This document shows, piece after piece, positions 1-5,193 of a stretch of DNA of 5,193 bases. The stretch comes from JAQVEM01 sp034660395. GTDB taxonomy: Bacteria > Actinomycetota > Humimicrobiia > Humimicrobiales > Humimicrobiaceae. Location of the stretch: NCBI GenBank assembly GCA_034660395.1, contig JAYEJA010000017.1:1-5193 (forward strand), written 5' to 3'. The notes beneath the pieces were generated by a model, which was given only the letters and a program-made list of their open reading frames with translations, had not been told where the DNA came from and did not search any database. A program made the position numbers and the translations under genes. How positions within the stretch are numbered: position 1 is the first letter of the stretch; each line of letters opens with the position of its first letter.

Positions 1-384
1 CTGAGGTCTCCCTAAATCTACAATTGCATCCATGGCAGCCCTTATAGTCCTTCCTGTATAAAGAACGTCATCAACCAATACTATTTTTTTCTGAGAAACA
101 TCAAAAGGTATTTCTGTTTTAAGCACCAGAGGTTGGCGGGCAACCAAAGACAAATCATCCCGATAGAGAGTTATGTCTAAGGTTCCTACCGGGATTTCTT
201 CTTTTTCTATCTTAAAAATCTCCCGCGCTAATCTCTTGGCTAAAAAAACTCCTCTGGTCCTTATACCAATAAGGGCTAAATTAGCTACCCCTTTATTTTT
301 CTCTACTATCTCATGGGCAATTCTTACCAGAGTCCTCTTGATTTCACTTTCCCCCATCACCACAGTTTTTTCCTGTATATCCAC
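1..384 (-). CDS. pyrR: PyrR, bifunctional pyr operon attenuation regulator / uracil phosphoribosyltransferase (3' end outside window)
   Basis: PyrR binds pyr mRNA leaders when UMP/UTP is high and promotes termination; many members also convert uracil plus PRPP to UMP. It is cytoplasmic. I read 128 codons from a GTG start. The translation contains RIAHEI (residues 21-26), a TLDITLYRDDLS stretch (68-79) and the PRPP-binding loop VLVDDVLYTGRT (102-113), followed by RAAMDAIVDLGRP, all typical of PyrR and close to the Bacillus subtilis protein. Family members are about 180 residues, so roughly 50 C-terminal residues lie beyond base 1. The GTG is chosen because the N-terminus then aligns with the family (a short lead before VVMGESEIKRTL) and a purine-rich ribosome site precedes it. 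An in-frame ATG at residue 10 would remove conserved sequence. The upstream leader has two PyrR attenuators, so the gene is probably autoregulated and heads a pyr operon continuing off the window. Confidence 0.96.
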   Translation of the reverse strand, partial: MDIQEKTVVMGESEIKRTLVRIAHEIVEKNKGVANLALIGIRTRGVFLAKRLAREIFKIEKEEIPVGTLDITLYRDDLSLVARQPLVLKTEIPFDVSQKKIVLVDDVLYTGRTIRAAMDAIVDLGRPQ

Positions 385-390
385 TTTTTA

Positions 391-400
391 CACCCCCTCT
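391..400 (-). promoter_or_regulatory. Ribosome binding site of pyrR
   Basis: The minus strand reads AGAGGGGGTG, then six bases, then the GTG at 384. This purine-rich site supports the GTG as initiator rather than the in-frame ATG nine codons later. The GTG inside the site itself is followed at once by TAA and is not a start. Confidence 0.7.
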
Positions 401-422
401 TCTACCTACCATATATTTAAAT

Positions 423-460
423 AAAAACCCCCTTACAACCCATTTTGGTTGATAAGGAGG
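423..460 (-). terminator. Intrinsic terminator 2 of the pyr attenuator
   Basis: On the minus strand CCTCCTTATCAACC (460-447) pairs with GGTTGTAAGGGGG (440-428): 13 base pairs with one bulged T and one T-G pair, followed by a TTTTT run (427-423). The 11 bases at 457-447 can instead pair with 482-472 in PyrR hairpin 2 (10 of 11 positions pair), which is the antiterminator. It lies about 40 bp before the pyrR start. Confidence 0.88.
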
Positions 461-471
461 TAATGATTTTT

Positions 472-503
472 CCTTACCAGCCTCACTGGACTGATGTTAA
501 AGG
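472..503 (-). promoter_or_regulatory. PyrR-binding hairpin 2 (anti-antiterminator)
   Basis: The minus-strand RNA contains AGUCCAGUGAGGCU, which matches the PyrR-binding consensus ARUCCNGNGAGGYU at every position, including the CNGNGA loop. A lower stem forms between CCUUUA at the 5' end and UAAGG at the 3' end. The 3' part (GGCUGGUAAGG) overlaps the antiterminator pairing, as expected for a PyrR anti-antiterminator. Confidence 0.92.
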
Positions 504-527
504 AAGTCATATTTTATTTTATATAAT

Positions 528-560
528 AAAAAAACCCTCTTATTAATGGCTAATAAGAGG
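528..560 (-). terminator. Intrinsic terminator 1 of the pyr attenuator
   Basis: A perfect 10-bp stem, CCTCTTATTA (560-551) with TAATAAGAGG (545-536), has a 5-nt loop and is followed on the minus strand by one G and a run of seven T (534-528). The longer segment 563-550 pairs over 14 positions, with two G-U pairs, with 591-578 on the 3' side of PyrR hairpin 1. That alternative fold is the antiterminator. Confidence 0.9.
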
Positions 561-580
561 ATATAATTTTCCCTTTTTAT

Positions 581-615
581 CCCCTTATCAGTCTCTCTGA
601 ACCAATTTAAAAGGG
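581..615 (-). promoter_or_regulatory. PyrR-binding hairpin 1 (anti-antiterminator)
   Basis: The minus-strand RNA contains GGUUCAGAGAGACU, a PyrR-box variant with the CNGNGA loop (CAGAGA). It departs from ARUCCNGNGAGGYU at three positions, but all stem pairs are kept as Watson-Crick or G-U pairs. The lower stem pairs CCCUUUUA with UAAGGGG. It starts about 11 nt into the predicted transcript and controls terminator 1. Confidence 0.83.
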
Positions 616-632
616 TCACTTTTATTTTTTTA

Positions 633-661
633 ATAATATATTAAAATTACTTGTAGGTCAA
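633..661 (-). promoter_or_regulatory. Sigma70-type promoter for the pyr leader and pyrR
   Basis: On the minus strand a TTGACC -35 box (661-656), a spacer of exactly 17 nt and a TATTAT -10 box (638-633) predict a start near 626, just before PyrR hairpin 1. The match to consensus (5/6 in each box) and the placement agree well. Its -35 box abuts an AT-only hairpin at 661-688. Confidence 0.8.
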
Positions 662-688
662 ATATTTTTTACTTTTTGTAAAAATATT
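661..688. repeat. AT-only inverted repeat between permease gene and pyr promoter
   Basis: Arms 661-672 and 678-688 are complementary over 11 pairs with one extra base, around a five-base loop. There is almost no GC and no clean T run after it on the minus strand, so it would be a poor terminator for the permease transcript. It may be only AT-rich spacer. Confidence 0.4.
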
Positions 689-723
689 TATTCAGACTAT
701 TCTATTTTCTATATCTTTAAATC

Positions 724-2634
724 TTAACTCTTGACCAATTTTTTATTCCTAAGATAATATAAAATGAAGGCTAAAATAACGGCACTTGCTCCCCAGATAT
801 CGCTATTAAATCCAGGGAAAGCTAATAAAACTGCTCCTGCAAATATCATAATTCTCTCATAAATAAATAGTTTCCTACCTAAATAGTTCATAGCAGCAAT
901 TCCAAGACACACAACTCCTATTCCCCCGGTTATTATAGATAGAGTAAAAGGGGCTACCTTTACGCCTTCTAATAATAGCATAGGATTATATACATATAAG
1001 AAGGGAACCAGAAAACCTGCGATAGCTAATTTCAGTCCATTCCAGGCCACTCGAGTTGGATTTCCTCCGGATAAACCAGCAGCGGTATAGGAAGCTAAAG
1101 CTACCGGTGGAGTTATATTAGATAAACATCCGAAATAAAAGACAAAAAAATGAGCTACTAAGGGTATAACCTCCATTTTTATCAATGCAGGTGCTGCTAC
1201 AGTAGCAACGACAATATAACAAGCAGTCGAAGGTAACCCCATACTTAAAATAATTGAAGCACCCATGATTAAAAGTAAAGCAAAAGGTAGGGAACCATGA
1301 GCCAGTTGAAAAATATTATAGGCTACTACTGAACCGATGCCAGTCATAGCAGCCACTCCCACAATAAATCCACAACAAGCACAAGCCAAACCTACCTGAA
1401 CCGCTTTCCTGGCACCCACGTCTAAGGCTAAAACAATCTTCGTCAAATTCATTCGAGTGTCTTTTCTAAACCAGCTGACTATGATAGTGGAAATTATTCC
1501 AGTAAAGGCAGCATAGACCGGGGTTCTACCTACAACTAAAGTACAAATTACAATTATAACTGGTATTATTAAATGCCCCCCATGTTTTATTACATCAATT
1601 AATCGAGGTAGGGAATCCGCTGGTAAACCTTTGAGATTTAATCTTCTGGCTTCCAAATCAACACTGACAAAAATACCTAAATAATAGAAAAGCGCAGGGA
1701 TTATACCAGCAAGCATTATTCGTACATAAGAAATGCCTAGATAGGCAGACATTATGAAAGCAGCTGCCCCCATAATGGGTGGCATAACCATCCCGCCAGT
1801 TGAAGCGGCAGCCTCTACCGCTCCAGCAAAATTCTTGGTATAACCTATTTTTTTCATCAAAGGAATAGTAAAAGCGCCGGTAGTGGCTACATTGGCTACT
1901 GCACTTCCACTCATGGTGCCCATTAAACTACTTGACACCACTGCTACCTGAGCTGGTCCTCCTCTACGTTTACCTGCTACTGCCATAGCAAAATCATTAA
2001 AAAAACCAGAAACCCCACTGTGTTCTAAAAAGGCACCAAATAATATAAACATAAAGATAAAAGTAGCAGAAACATTTAAAGTAACTCCAAATATTCCCTC
2101 ATCAGTTAAATATAATCTATATAGTATTCGAGTCCACTGCAAACCACGACGGGCAAATATACCAGGAAAATATGGACCAAAATGAGCATAAATTAAAAAA
2201 AATATTGATAGCCCCGGAAGAGTTGGCCCTACTGCTCGTCGAGTTGCCTCTAATAATAATAGCACTGTAATTAAAGCAAATATATAATCTCTGGTAATGG
2301 CTACTGACCCTCTTACCAAATGTAGTTCTTCTTCAAATAAAAGAATATATATTCCAACCGCAATACCTAAAATTACCAGTATAATATCAAAAATTGTAAA
2401 TTTATCTCTTGGTGATTTTTTAAATGCAGGATATAAAAGAAAACCTAAAATTAATAAAAAACTCAGATGAACAGCATTCCTATAAATACCAGGCATTATT
2501 CCAACGCTATTTACCCATATCTCGAAAAAAGAAAATAAAACCGCAATTATTGAAACTATTAATGCTGTTCTCCCTTTGAATTTTCTTTGGACATCAGCTG
2601 CTTTTTCAATCTTCCTACTTAATTTTGTTTTCAT
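724..2634 (-). CDS. TAXI-type TRAP transporter fused permease (DctQM-type 4TM/12TM)
   Basis: This is the membrane component of a tripartite ATP-independent periplasmic transporter, a secondary symporter that takes ligand from a TAXI binding protein. At 636 aa it matches fused TAXI permeases, in which the small DctQ-like and large DctM-like subunits are one chain. Hydrophobic helices start near residue 22; the first four or five (about 22-150) are the DctQ-like part. The DctM-like part includes GTMSGSAVANVATTGAF (239-255), AAASTGGMVMPPIMGAAAF (275-293), MGLPSTACYIV (465-475) and SNITPPVALASYTAAGLSGG (505-524), the expected conserved loops of this family. Helices continue to the C-terminus with a short basic tail. 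The ATG follows AAGGTGAGGAG directly upstream. The binding-protein gene lies 185 bp upstream, separated by a strong hairpin; I see no convincing promoter in that gap. No strong terminator follows the gene before the pyr leader. Substrate is not readable; TAXI systems often carry carboxylates. Confidence 0.96.
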   Translation of the reverse strand: MKTKLSRKIEKAADVQRKFKGRTALIVSIIAVLFSFFEIWVNSVGIMPGIYRNAVHLSFLLILGFLLYPAFKKSPRDKFTIFDIILVILGIAVGIYILLFEEELHLVRGSVAITRDYIFALITVLLLLEATRRAVGPTLPGLSIFFLIYAHFGPYFPGIFARRGLQWTRILYRLYLTDEGIFGVTLNVSATFIFMFILFGAFLEHSGVSGFFNDFAMAVAGKRRGGPAQVAVVSSSLMGTMSGSAVANVATTGAFTIPLMKKIGYTKNFAGAVEAAASTGGMVMPPIMGAAAFIMSAYLGISYVRIMLAGIIPALFYYLGIFVSVDLEARRLNLKGLPADSLPRLIDVIKHGGHLIIPVIIVICTLVVGRTPVYAAFTGIISTIIVSWFRKDTRMNLTKIVLALDVGARKAVQVGLACACCGFIVGVAAMTGIGSVVAYNIFQLAHGSLPFALLLIMGASIILSMGLPSTACYIVVATVAAPALIKMEVIPLVAHFFVFYFGCLSNITPPVALASYTAAGLSGGNPTRVAWNGLKLAIAGFLVPFLYVYNPMLLLEGVKVAPFTLSIITGGIGVVCLGIAAMNYLGRKLFIYERIMIFAGAVLLAFPGFNSDIWGASAVILAFILYYLRNKKLVKS

Positions 2635-2760
2635 CTCCTCACCTTCTTGCCTTTGATTTATTTATTTAAACACTTAAAATTACACTTTTAATCATATCAA
2701 CATACTATCTTAATTAATTTTTTGTTATCTCATAAACGACATCAAGTTTAACAAATTTGA

Positions 2761-2813
2761 TAAATAGAAAGAAACATATCGGGTGACTTAATATTTCAGT
2801 CACCCGATATGTT
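2761..2813 (-). terminator. Strong intercistronic hairpin, partial terminator or mRNA stabiliser
   Basis: A perfect 16-bp inverted repeat (2773-2788 with 2798-2813, 9-nt loop) begins seven bases after the binding-protein stop codon. It has a GC-rich core, CGGGTGACT, in very AT-rich surroundings. On the minus strand it is followed by a broken T-rich stretch, TTTCTTTCTATTTA. The broken tract suggests incomplete termination or protection of the upstream message, either of which would give more binding protein than permease. No T run follows on the plus strand. Confidence 0.7.
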
Positions 2814-2819
2814 ATGAAT

Positions 2820-3833
2820 TTATTTAGCTTCAGGTGGTATTAAACTATCCGGTATCTCTATGCCTCGTTCGCGATAATATTTTAAGGCTCCTGGATGTAA
2901 GGGAACCGGTAATCCAGATAGTGCGGAATCCAACTGGATAAATCTTGCAGCTTTATGAACTCCAACCAAATATTCTAAATTTTCAAAAATCGTCTTTGTT
3001 AATTGATATACTACTTCCTCATCTATATCCATTCTCAATCCCAACCAGTTAGGCTGGGCTATACTTTGTATGTCTTTATCCTGCCCCATATAAGTACCAG
3101 CAGGGATGACATATCTAAACCAGATAGGATATAGTTTGCCAATACTCTCTATTTGTTCATCAGTAAATTCTAATATTTGTATTTCGATTGGACTCGCCGC
3201 TAAATCAGAAACGGCTGCTACCGGAGGACCGGCCACCAAGGAAGCACCATCAAGCTTGCCATTTTTCATTGCTGCTGCTGATTCCATGTAACCTAAATAC
3301 TCTGGACTAATATCTTCTTTGCTTAGTCCTACTCCTTCCATTATGGTTAGTGTTGAACGTTCGGTCCCACTACCTGCCCGACCAACAGAGAATCTGGTTC
3401 CTTTTATATCCATTACATTGCCTGTTTCAACTTTATCTTTGGTTAGCACAAAATGTTCGGTATTAGGCCAGAGCATAGTAATAGATCTAAGTTCTTTGTA
3501 AGGTTTTCCTTCGTACATACCCTTGCCATGCCAGGCCATTGAACCAAATAGACCCTGGAGTATAGCTAATTCTGCTTCTTTACCTTTAAGCATAGTGATG
3601 TTTTCCCCGGAGCCAGCTGAAGATTGAGCTGATACTCTAATCCCTTCTTGTTTAAGTTTTTCTGTCCAGAGTGTTGATAAACCAACGCCAATTGGATAAT
3701 AAGTGCCACCTGTAGTAGCTGTAGTAATCAACAAGTAAGTGATTTTGGCAGCTGCCATGGAAGCTACAGAAAAAGCATTTAATAACATTACTATCAAAAA
3801 CATAATACAAATTAAATAACTTAACTTTTTCAT
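2820..3833 (-). CDS. TAXI family TRAP transporter solute-binding protein
   Basis: This is the extracytoplasmic receptor that captures the ligand and delivers it to the fused permease encoded next. The 337-aa protein opens with a signal peptide: MKK, a hydrophobic core at about residues 5-22, and a likely cleavage site in ASMAAAK (24-30). The mature part begins with the TAXI signature TTATTGGTYYPIG (37-49), then SAGSGENITMLKGKEAELAILQ (72-93), and has SVGRAGSGTERS (149-160) in the second lobe, all standard for this family. Length is normal. The only early cysteine (residue 9) sits inside the hydrophobic core, so there is no lipobox. The start is supported by AGGAGG at 3847-3842, eight bases before the ATG. 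A candidate promoter with TATAAT lies about 60 bp upstream. The ligand is unknown; glutamate, 2-oxoglutarate and other carboxylates are known for relatives. Confidence 0.96.
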   Translation of the reverse strand: MKKLSYLICIMFLIVMLLNAFSVASMAAAKITYLLITTATTGGTYYPIGVGLSTLWTEKLKQEGIRVSAQSSAGSGENITMLKGKEAELAILQGLFGSMAWHGKGMYEGKPYKELRSITMLWPNTEHFVLTKDKVETGNVMDIKGTRFSVGRAGSGTERSTLTIMEGVGLSKEDISPEYLGYMESAAAMKNGKLDGASLVAGPPVAAVSDLAASPIEIQILEFTDEQIESIGKLYPIWFRYVIPAGTYMGQDKDIQSIAQPNWLGLRMDIDEEVVYQLTKTIFENLEYLVGVHKAARFIQLDSALSGLPVPLHPGALKYYRERGIEIPDSLIPPEAK

Positions 3834-3889
3834 TGTTTTTTCCTCCTAAATTTTAATATATTTTTAAAAACTATATCACTACTTACATT

Positions 3890-3919
3890 ATTATAAAGGT
3901 TAATCACCTCCCTTTTCAG
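3890..3919 (-). promoter_or_regulatory. Candidate promoter for the TRAP binding-protein gene
   Basis: The minus strand has a perfect TATAAT (3895-3890) with CTGAAA (3919-3914, four of six consensus bases) 18 nt upstream, predicting a start near 3883. The position in the 169-bp gap after the LarA-like gene is sensible. AT-rich sequence yields such matches by chance, and the spacer also holds a Shine-Dalgarno-like GGGAGGTGAT of unclear meaning. Confidence 0.4.
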
Positions 3920-4002
3920 TAATATTTTTTCTCAAACTAATTCTTGTGAAGTAATTTTAATGTGGGTTAAAATAATCAGATAAAAATTTATCGTTAGTTA
4001 AT

Positions 4003-5193
4003 TTATATTTTTAAATTTAATTTCCCTTCATTATCAAACTTTAATTCTTCCCAATCACCTAAAGGTAAAATATTTTTTCGCTCTTTTATCTCTCCCCAAA
4101 TGGGTTCAGAAACATACATCTCATCTAACTTTAAAGTATTTTTAATAATTATAATTCTGGATTTTGTTCCCGGAAGATTTCCTAAAACACTCAGACATGT
4201 CTTATAAGCCTTTTCCTCAGTAGAAAAAATCATAGGGATACGCGATTTATAGAGAAACCCGCTGGCAATAGAATTGGTGTAGGTAGCTTTAAAGTCTATT
4301 TTGTCATATAATCTTCGTGTAATGGCAGTAGCCAAGCCAACCCCATGTGCATTGCCATGACTCTCTGTAGTCAAGTCAAGTAACATTATCTCCTTAATTT
4401 TAGGAGGCAAAAAAGTACCTTTAGGAAATTCGGTAATACCACCTATTACATTAGTGTCCATACCTGTTCCGCTAATATTTTTTCCAATCTGCTCAATTAT
4501 AAGCAAATCAATATCTGAAACAGGTAATCGGGGCAAGATTCTTTTGCACTCTTTTAGCAGTTTTCTATCTACTTTTTTAAAATCTTCAGGATTGGCTGCC
4601 TTAAGTTTATAAGTTTTTTCATAGCCATTCTCTAAAATTCCAATTCCACATAGAATAGGAGCTTTTTGTATAATAACTTCAGCAAACCTCACCATATAAT
4701 CAGATAATCCCTTTACTCCCAGAGAATGCACCAAGGTTGCCCCTTTATGCCCTCCTAAACCAACTGCCAACATCTTACACAATCCGCTTTCAATATCTGA
4801 TTTAAAACTGGTATGTACCTTTACTCGGTTGACAATAATTAAGCCATCTAAAGAATTAGCTATTTTATTAAAATAAATTGGTAAACCATTTTCTAATTTA
4901 CCTAATTCGATAACCTCATCAGTCGCCCTAACGGGAACACCCATTTTTTCTTCGGTAATTCCATAACTTGCCAATATTGAAAGCTGACCTTCTACTGTAG
5001 CTCCACCATGAGAACCCATTGCAGAAATAATTAAAGGAGAGCCACCATATTTTTTCACTTCTTGAATAACTGTCTTGATAATTAAATCTAAATTATCAAT
5101 CCCTCTGCTACCTACAGTTATTCCTATCTGCATTCCAGGTTTTATCTTCTCGGAAATTTTTACTCTCTTAAGTTCCTGAATTATTTTCTCTGA
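4003..5193 (-). CDS. LarA-superfamily (DUF2088/Lar_N) nickel-pincer racemase/epimerase-like protein, 5' end outside window
   Basis: LarA proteins use a nickel-pincer nucleotide to racemise or epimerise 2-hydroxy acids in the cytoplasm. The frame is open for all 396 codons to the window edge. The ATG at 5133 is probably internal: the reading IKPGMQIGITVGSRGI across it is conserved family sequence and no good ribosome site precedes it. Numbering from the first visible codon, Arg30 (GSRG), His62 (GSHGG), His127 (KVHTS), Lys140 (GLCKML) and His156 (LVHSLG) match Lactiplantibacillus plantarum LarA R75, H108, H174, K184 and H200 in order and nearly in spacing. Lys184 carries the cofactor and His200 binds nickel there. 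The position matching LarA Asp72 is valine here, so the substrate may differ from lactate. Later motifs are SGTGMDTNVIGG (241-252) and ESHGNAHGVGLATAITRRL (277-295). It lies upstream of and co-directional with the TRAP genes (169 bp gap). No lar cofactor-synthesis gene is visible. Exact activity is unassigned. Confidence 0.88.
   Translation of the reverse strand, partial: SEKIIQELKRVKISEKIKPGMQIGITVGSRGIDNLDLIIKTVIQEVKKYGGSPLIISAMGSHGGATVEGQLSILASYGITEEKMGVPVRATDEVIELGKLENGLPIYFNKIANSLDGLIIVNRVKVHTSFKSDIESGLCKMLAVGLGGHKGATLVHSLGVKGLSDYMVRFAEVIIQKAPILCGIGILENGYEKTYKLKAANPEDFKKVDRKLLKECKRILPRLPVSDIDLLIIEQIGKNISGTGMDTNVIGGITEFPKGTFLPPKIKEIMLLDLTTESHGNAHGVGLATAITRRLYDKIDFKATYTNSIASGFLYKSRIPMIFSTEEKAYKTCLSVLGNLPGTKSRIIIIKNTLKLDEMYVSEPIWGEIKERKNILPLGDWEELKFDNEGKLNLKI

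Larger units (their letters stand above)
385..626 (-). promoter_or_regulatory. pyrR 5' leader with two PyrR attenuators in series
   Basis: This leader of about 240 nt runs from the predicted transcription start near 626 to the pyrR start codon. In order it holds PyrR-binding hairpin 1 (615-581), terminator 1 (560-528), PyrR-binding hairpin 2 (503-472) and terminator 2 (460-423). In each unit the 3' side of the binding hairpin can pair instead with the 5' side of the terminator, giving an antiterminator. With high UMP, PyrR should hold the binding hairpin and leave the terminator free; with low UMP the antiterminator wins. The mechanism is known from Bacillus pyr operons; the two-unit layout is seen directly here. 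I found no well-supported coding sequence inside the leader. Confidence 0.88.

Noticed and set aside
173..424. Open frame of 83 codons on the plus strand
   Set aside because: It lies opposite pyrR and terminator 2, has low-complexity Ser/Thr/Leu-rich composition and no ribosome site. It is an antisense shadow of a well-recognised gene.
503..619. Possible GTG-started leader peptide of about 38 codons in the pyr leader (minus strand)
   Set aside because: There is no Shine-Dalgarno site before the GTG, it lies only a few bases from the predicted transcript start, and translation would disrupt the well-supported attenuator structures.
2641..2760. Possible promoter for the permease gene in the gap after the binding-protein gene
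   Set aside because: Several TTGATA/TTGATG-like -35 boxes occur, but none has a good -10 box at 16-18 nt, so no specific promoter can be supported.
3106..3501. Two plus-strand open frames of about 60 codons
   Set aside because: Both are antisense to the well-supported TAXI binding-protein gene and resemble no known protein.
3830..3907. Minus-strand GTG-started frame of 25 codons whose TGA overlaps the binding-protein ATG
   Set aside because: The purine-rich GGGAGG directly abuts the GTG, too close to serve as its ribosome site, and the peptide has no recognisable features. The TGA/ATG overlap is probably coincidental.
3979..3992. Short palindrome GATAAA-AA-TTTATC after the LarA-like gene
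   Set aside because: The stem is AT-dominated with a two-base loop and no T run follows on the minus strand, so it is not a credible terminator and is expected by chance in such AT-rich DNA.

Overview
The window is AT-rich (GC by eye about one third) and every gene I can support lies on the minus strand. In transcription order, from high to low coordinates, these are: a LarA-superfamily protein (start beyond the window), a TAXI-type TRAP solute-binding protein, a TAXI-type fused TRAP permease, and then, behind its own promoter and a long regulated leader, the 5' part of pyrR (end beyond the window). Low GC, strong Shine-Dalgarno sites and PyrR-type transcription attenuation point to a Firmicutes-like anaerobe. 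The binding protein lacks a lipobox, which would also suit a diderm low-GC lineage (for example Halanaerobiales, Negativicutes or Atribacterota-like). I cannot place it more closely.

Region 5193-724 looks like an uptake and metabolism cassette. The LarA-like protein keeps the histidines and the cofactor-bearing lysine expected of a nickel-pincer racemase/epimerase. The TAXI binding protein and the fused DctQM-type permease form a complete two-gene secondary transporter. The simplest reading is that the transporter imports a 2-hydroxy acid or related carboxylate that the LarA-like enzyme isomerises; the substrate cannot be read from sequence. A candidate promoter lies before the binding-protein gene. 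A perfect 16-bp inverted repeat lies between the binding-protein and permease genes and probably sets their relative expression.

Region 723-385 is the best-resolved regulatory part of the window. A sigma70-type promoter (TTGACC, 17 nt, TATTAT) starts a leader that carries two complete PyrR attenuators in series. Each has a PyrR-binding hairpin, a competing antiterminator and an intrinsic terminator, and both precede pyrR. The mechanism is known, but two consecutive copies before one gene are unusual and are the main point of interest. The second binding hairpin matches the consensus fully; the first differs at three positions but keeps all pairing.

I found no mobile element, CRISPR array, tRNA or rRNA, and no convincing plus-strand gene. 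I do not see an entirely new system; the notable points are the tandem pyr attenuator and the LarA-like/TRAP-TAXI association.
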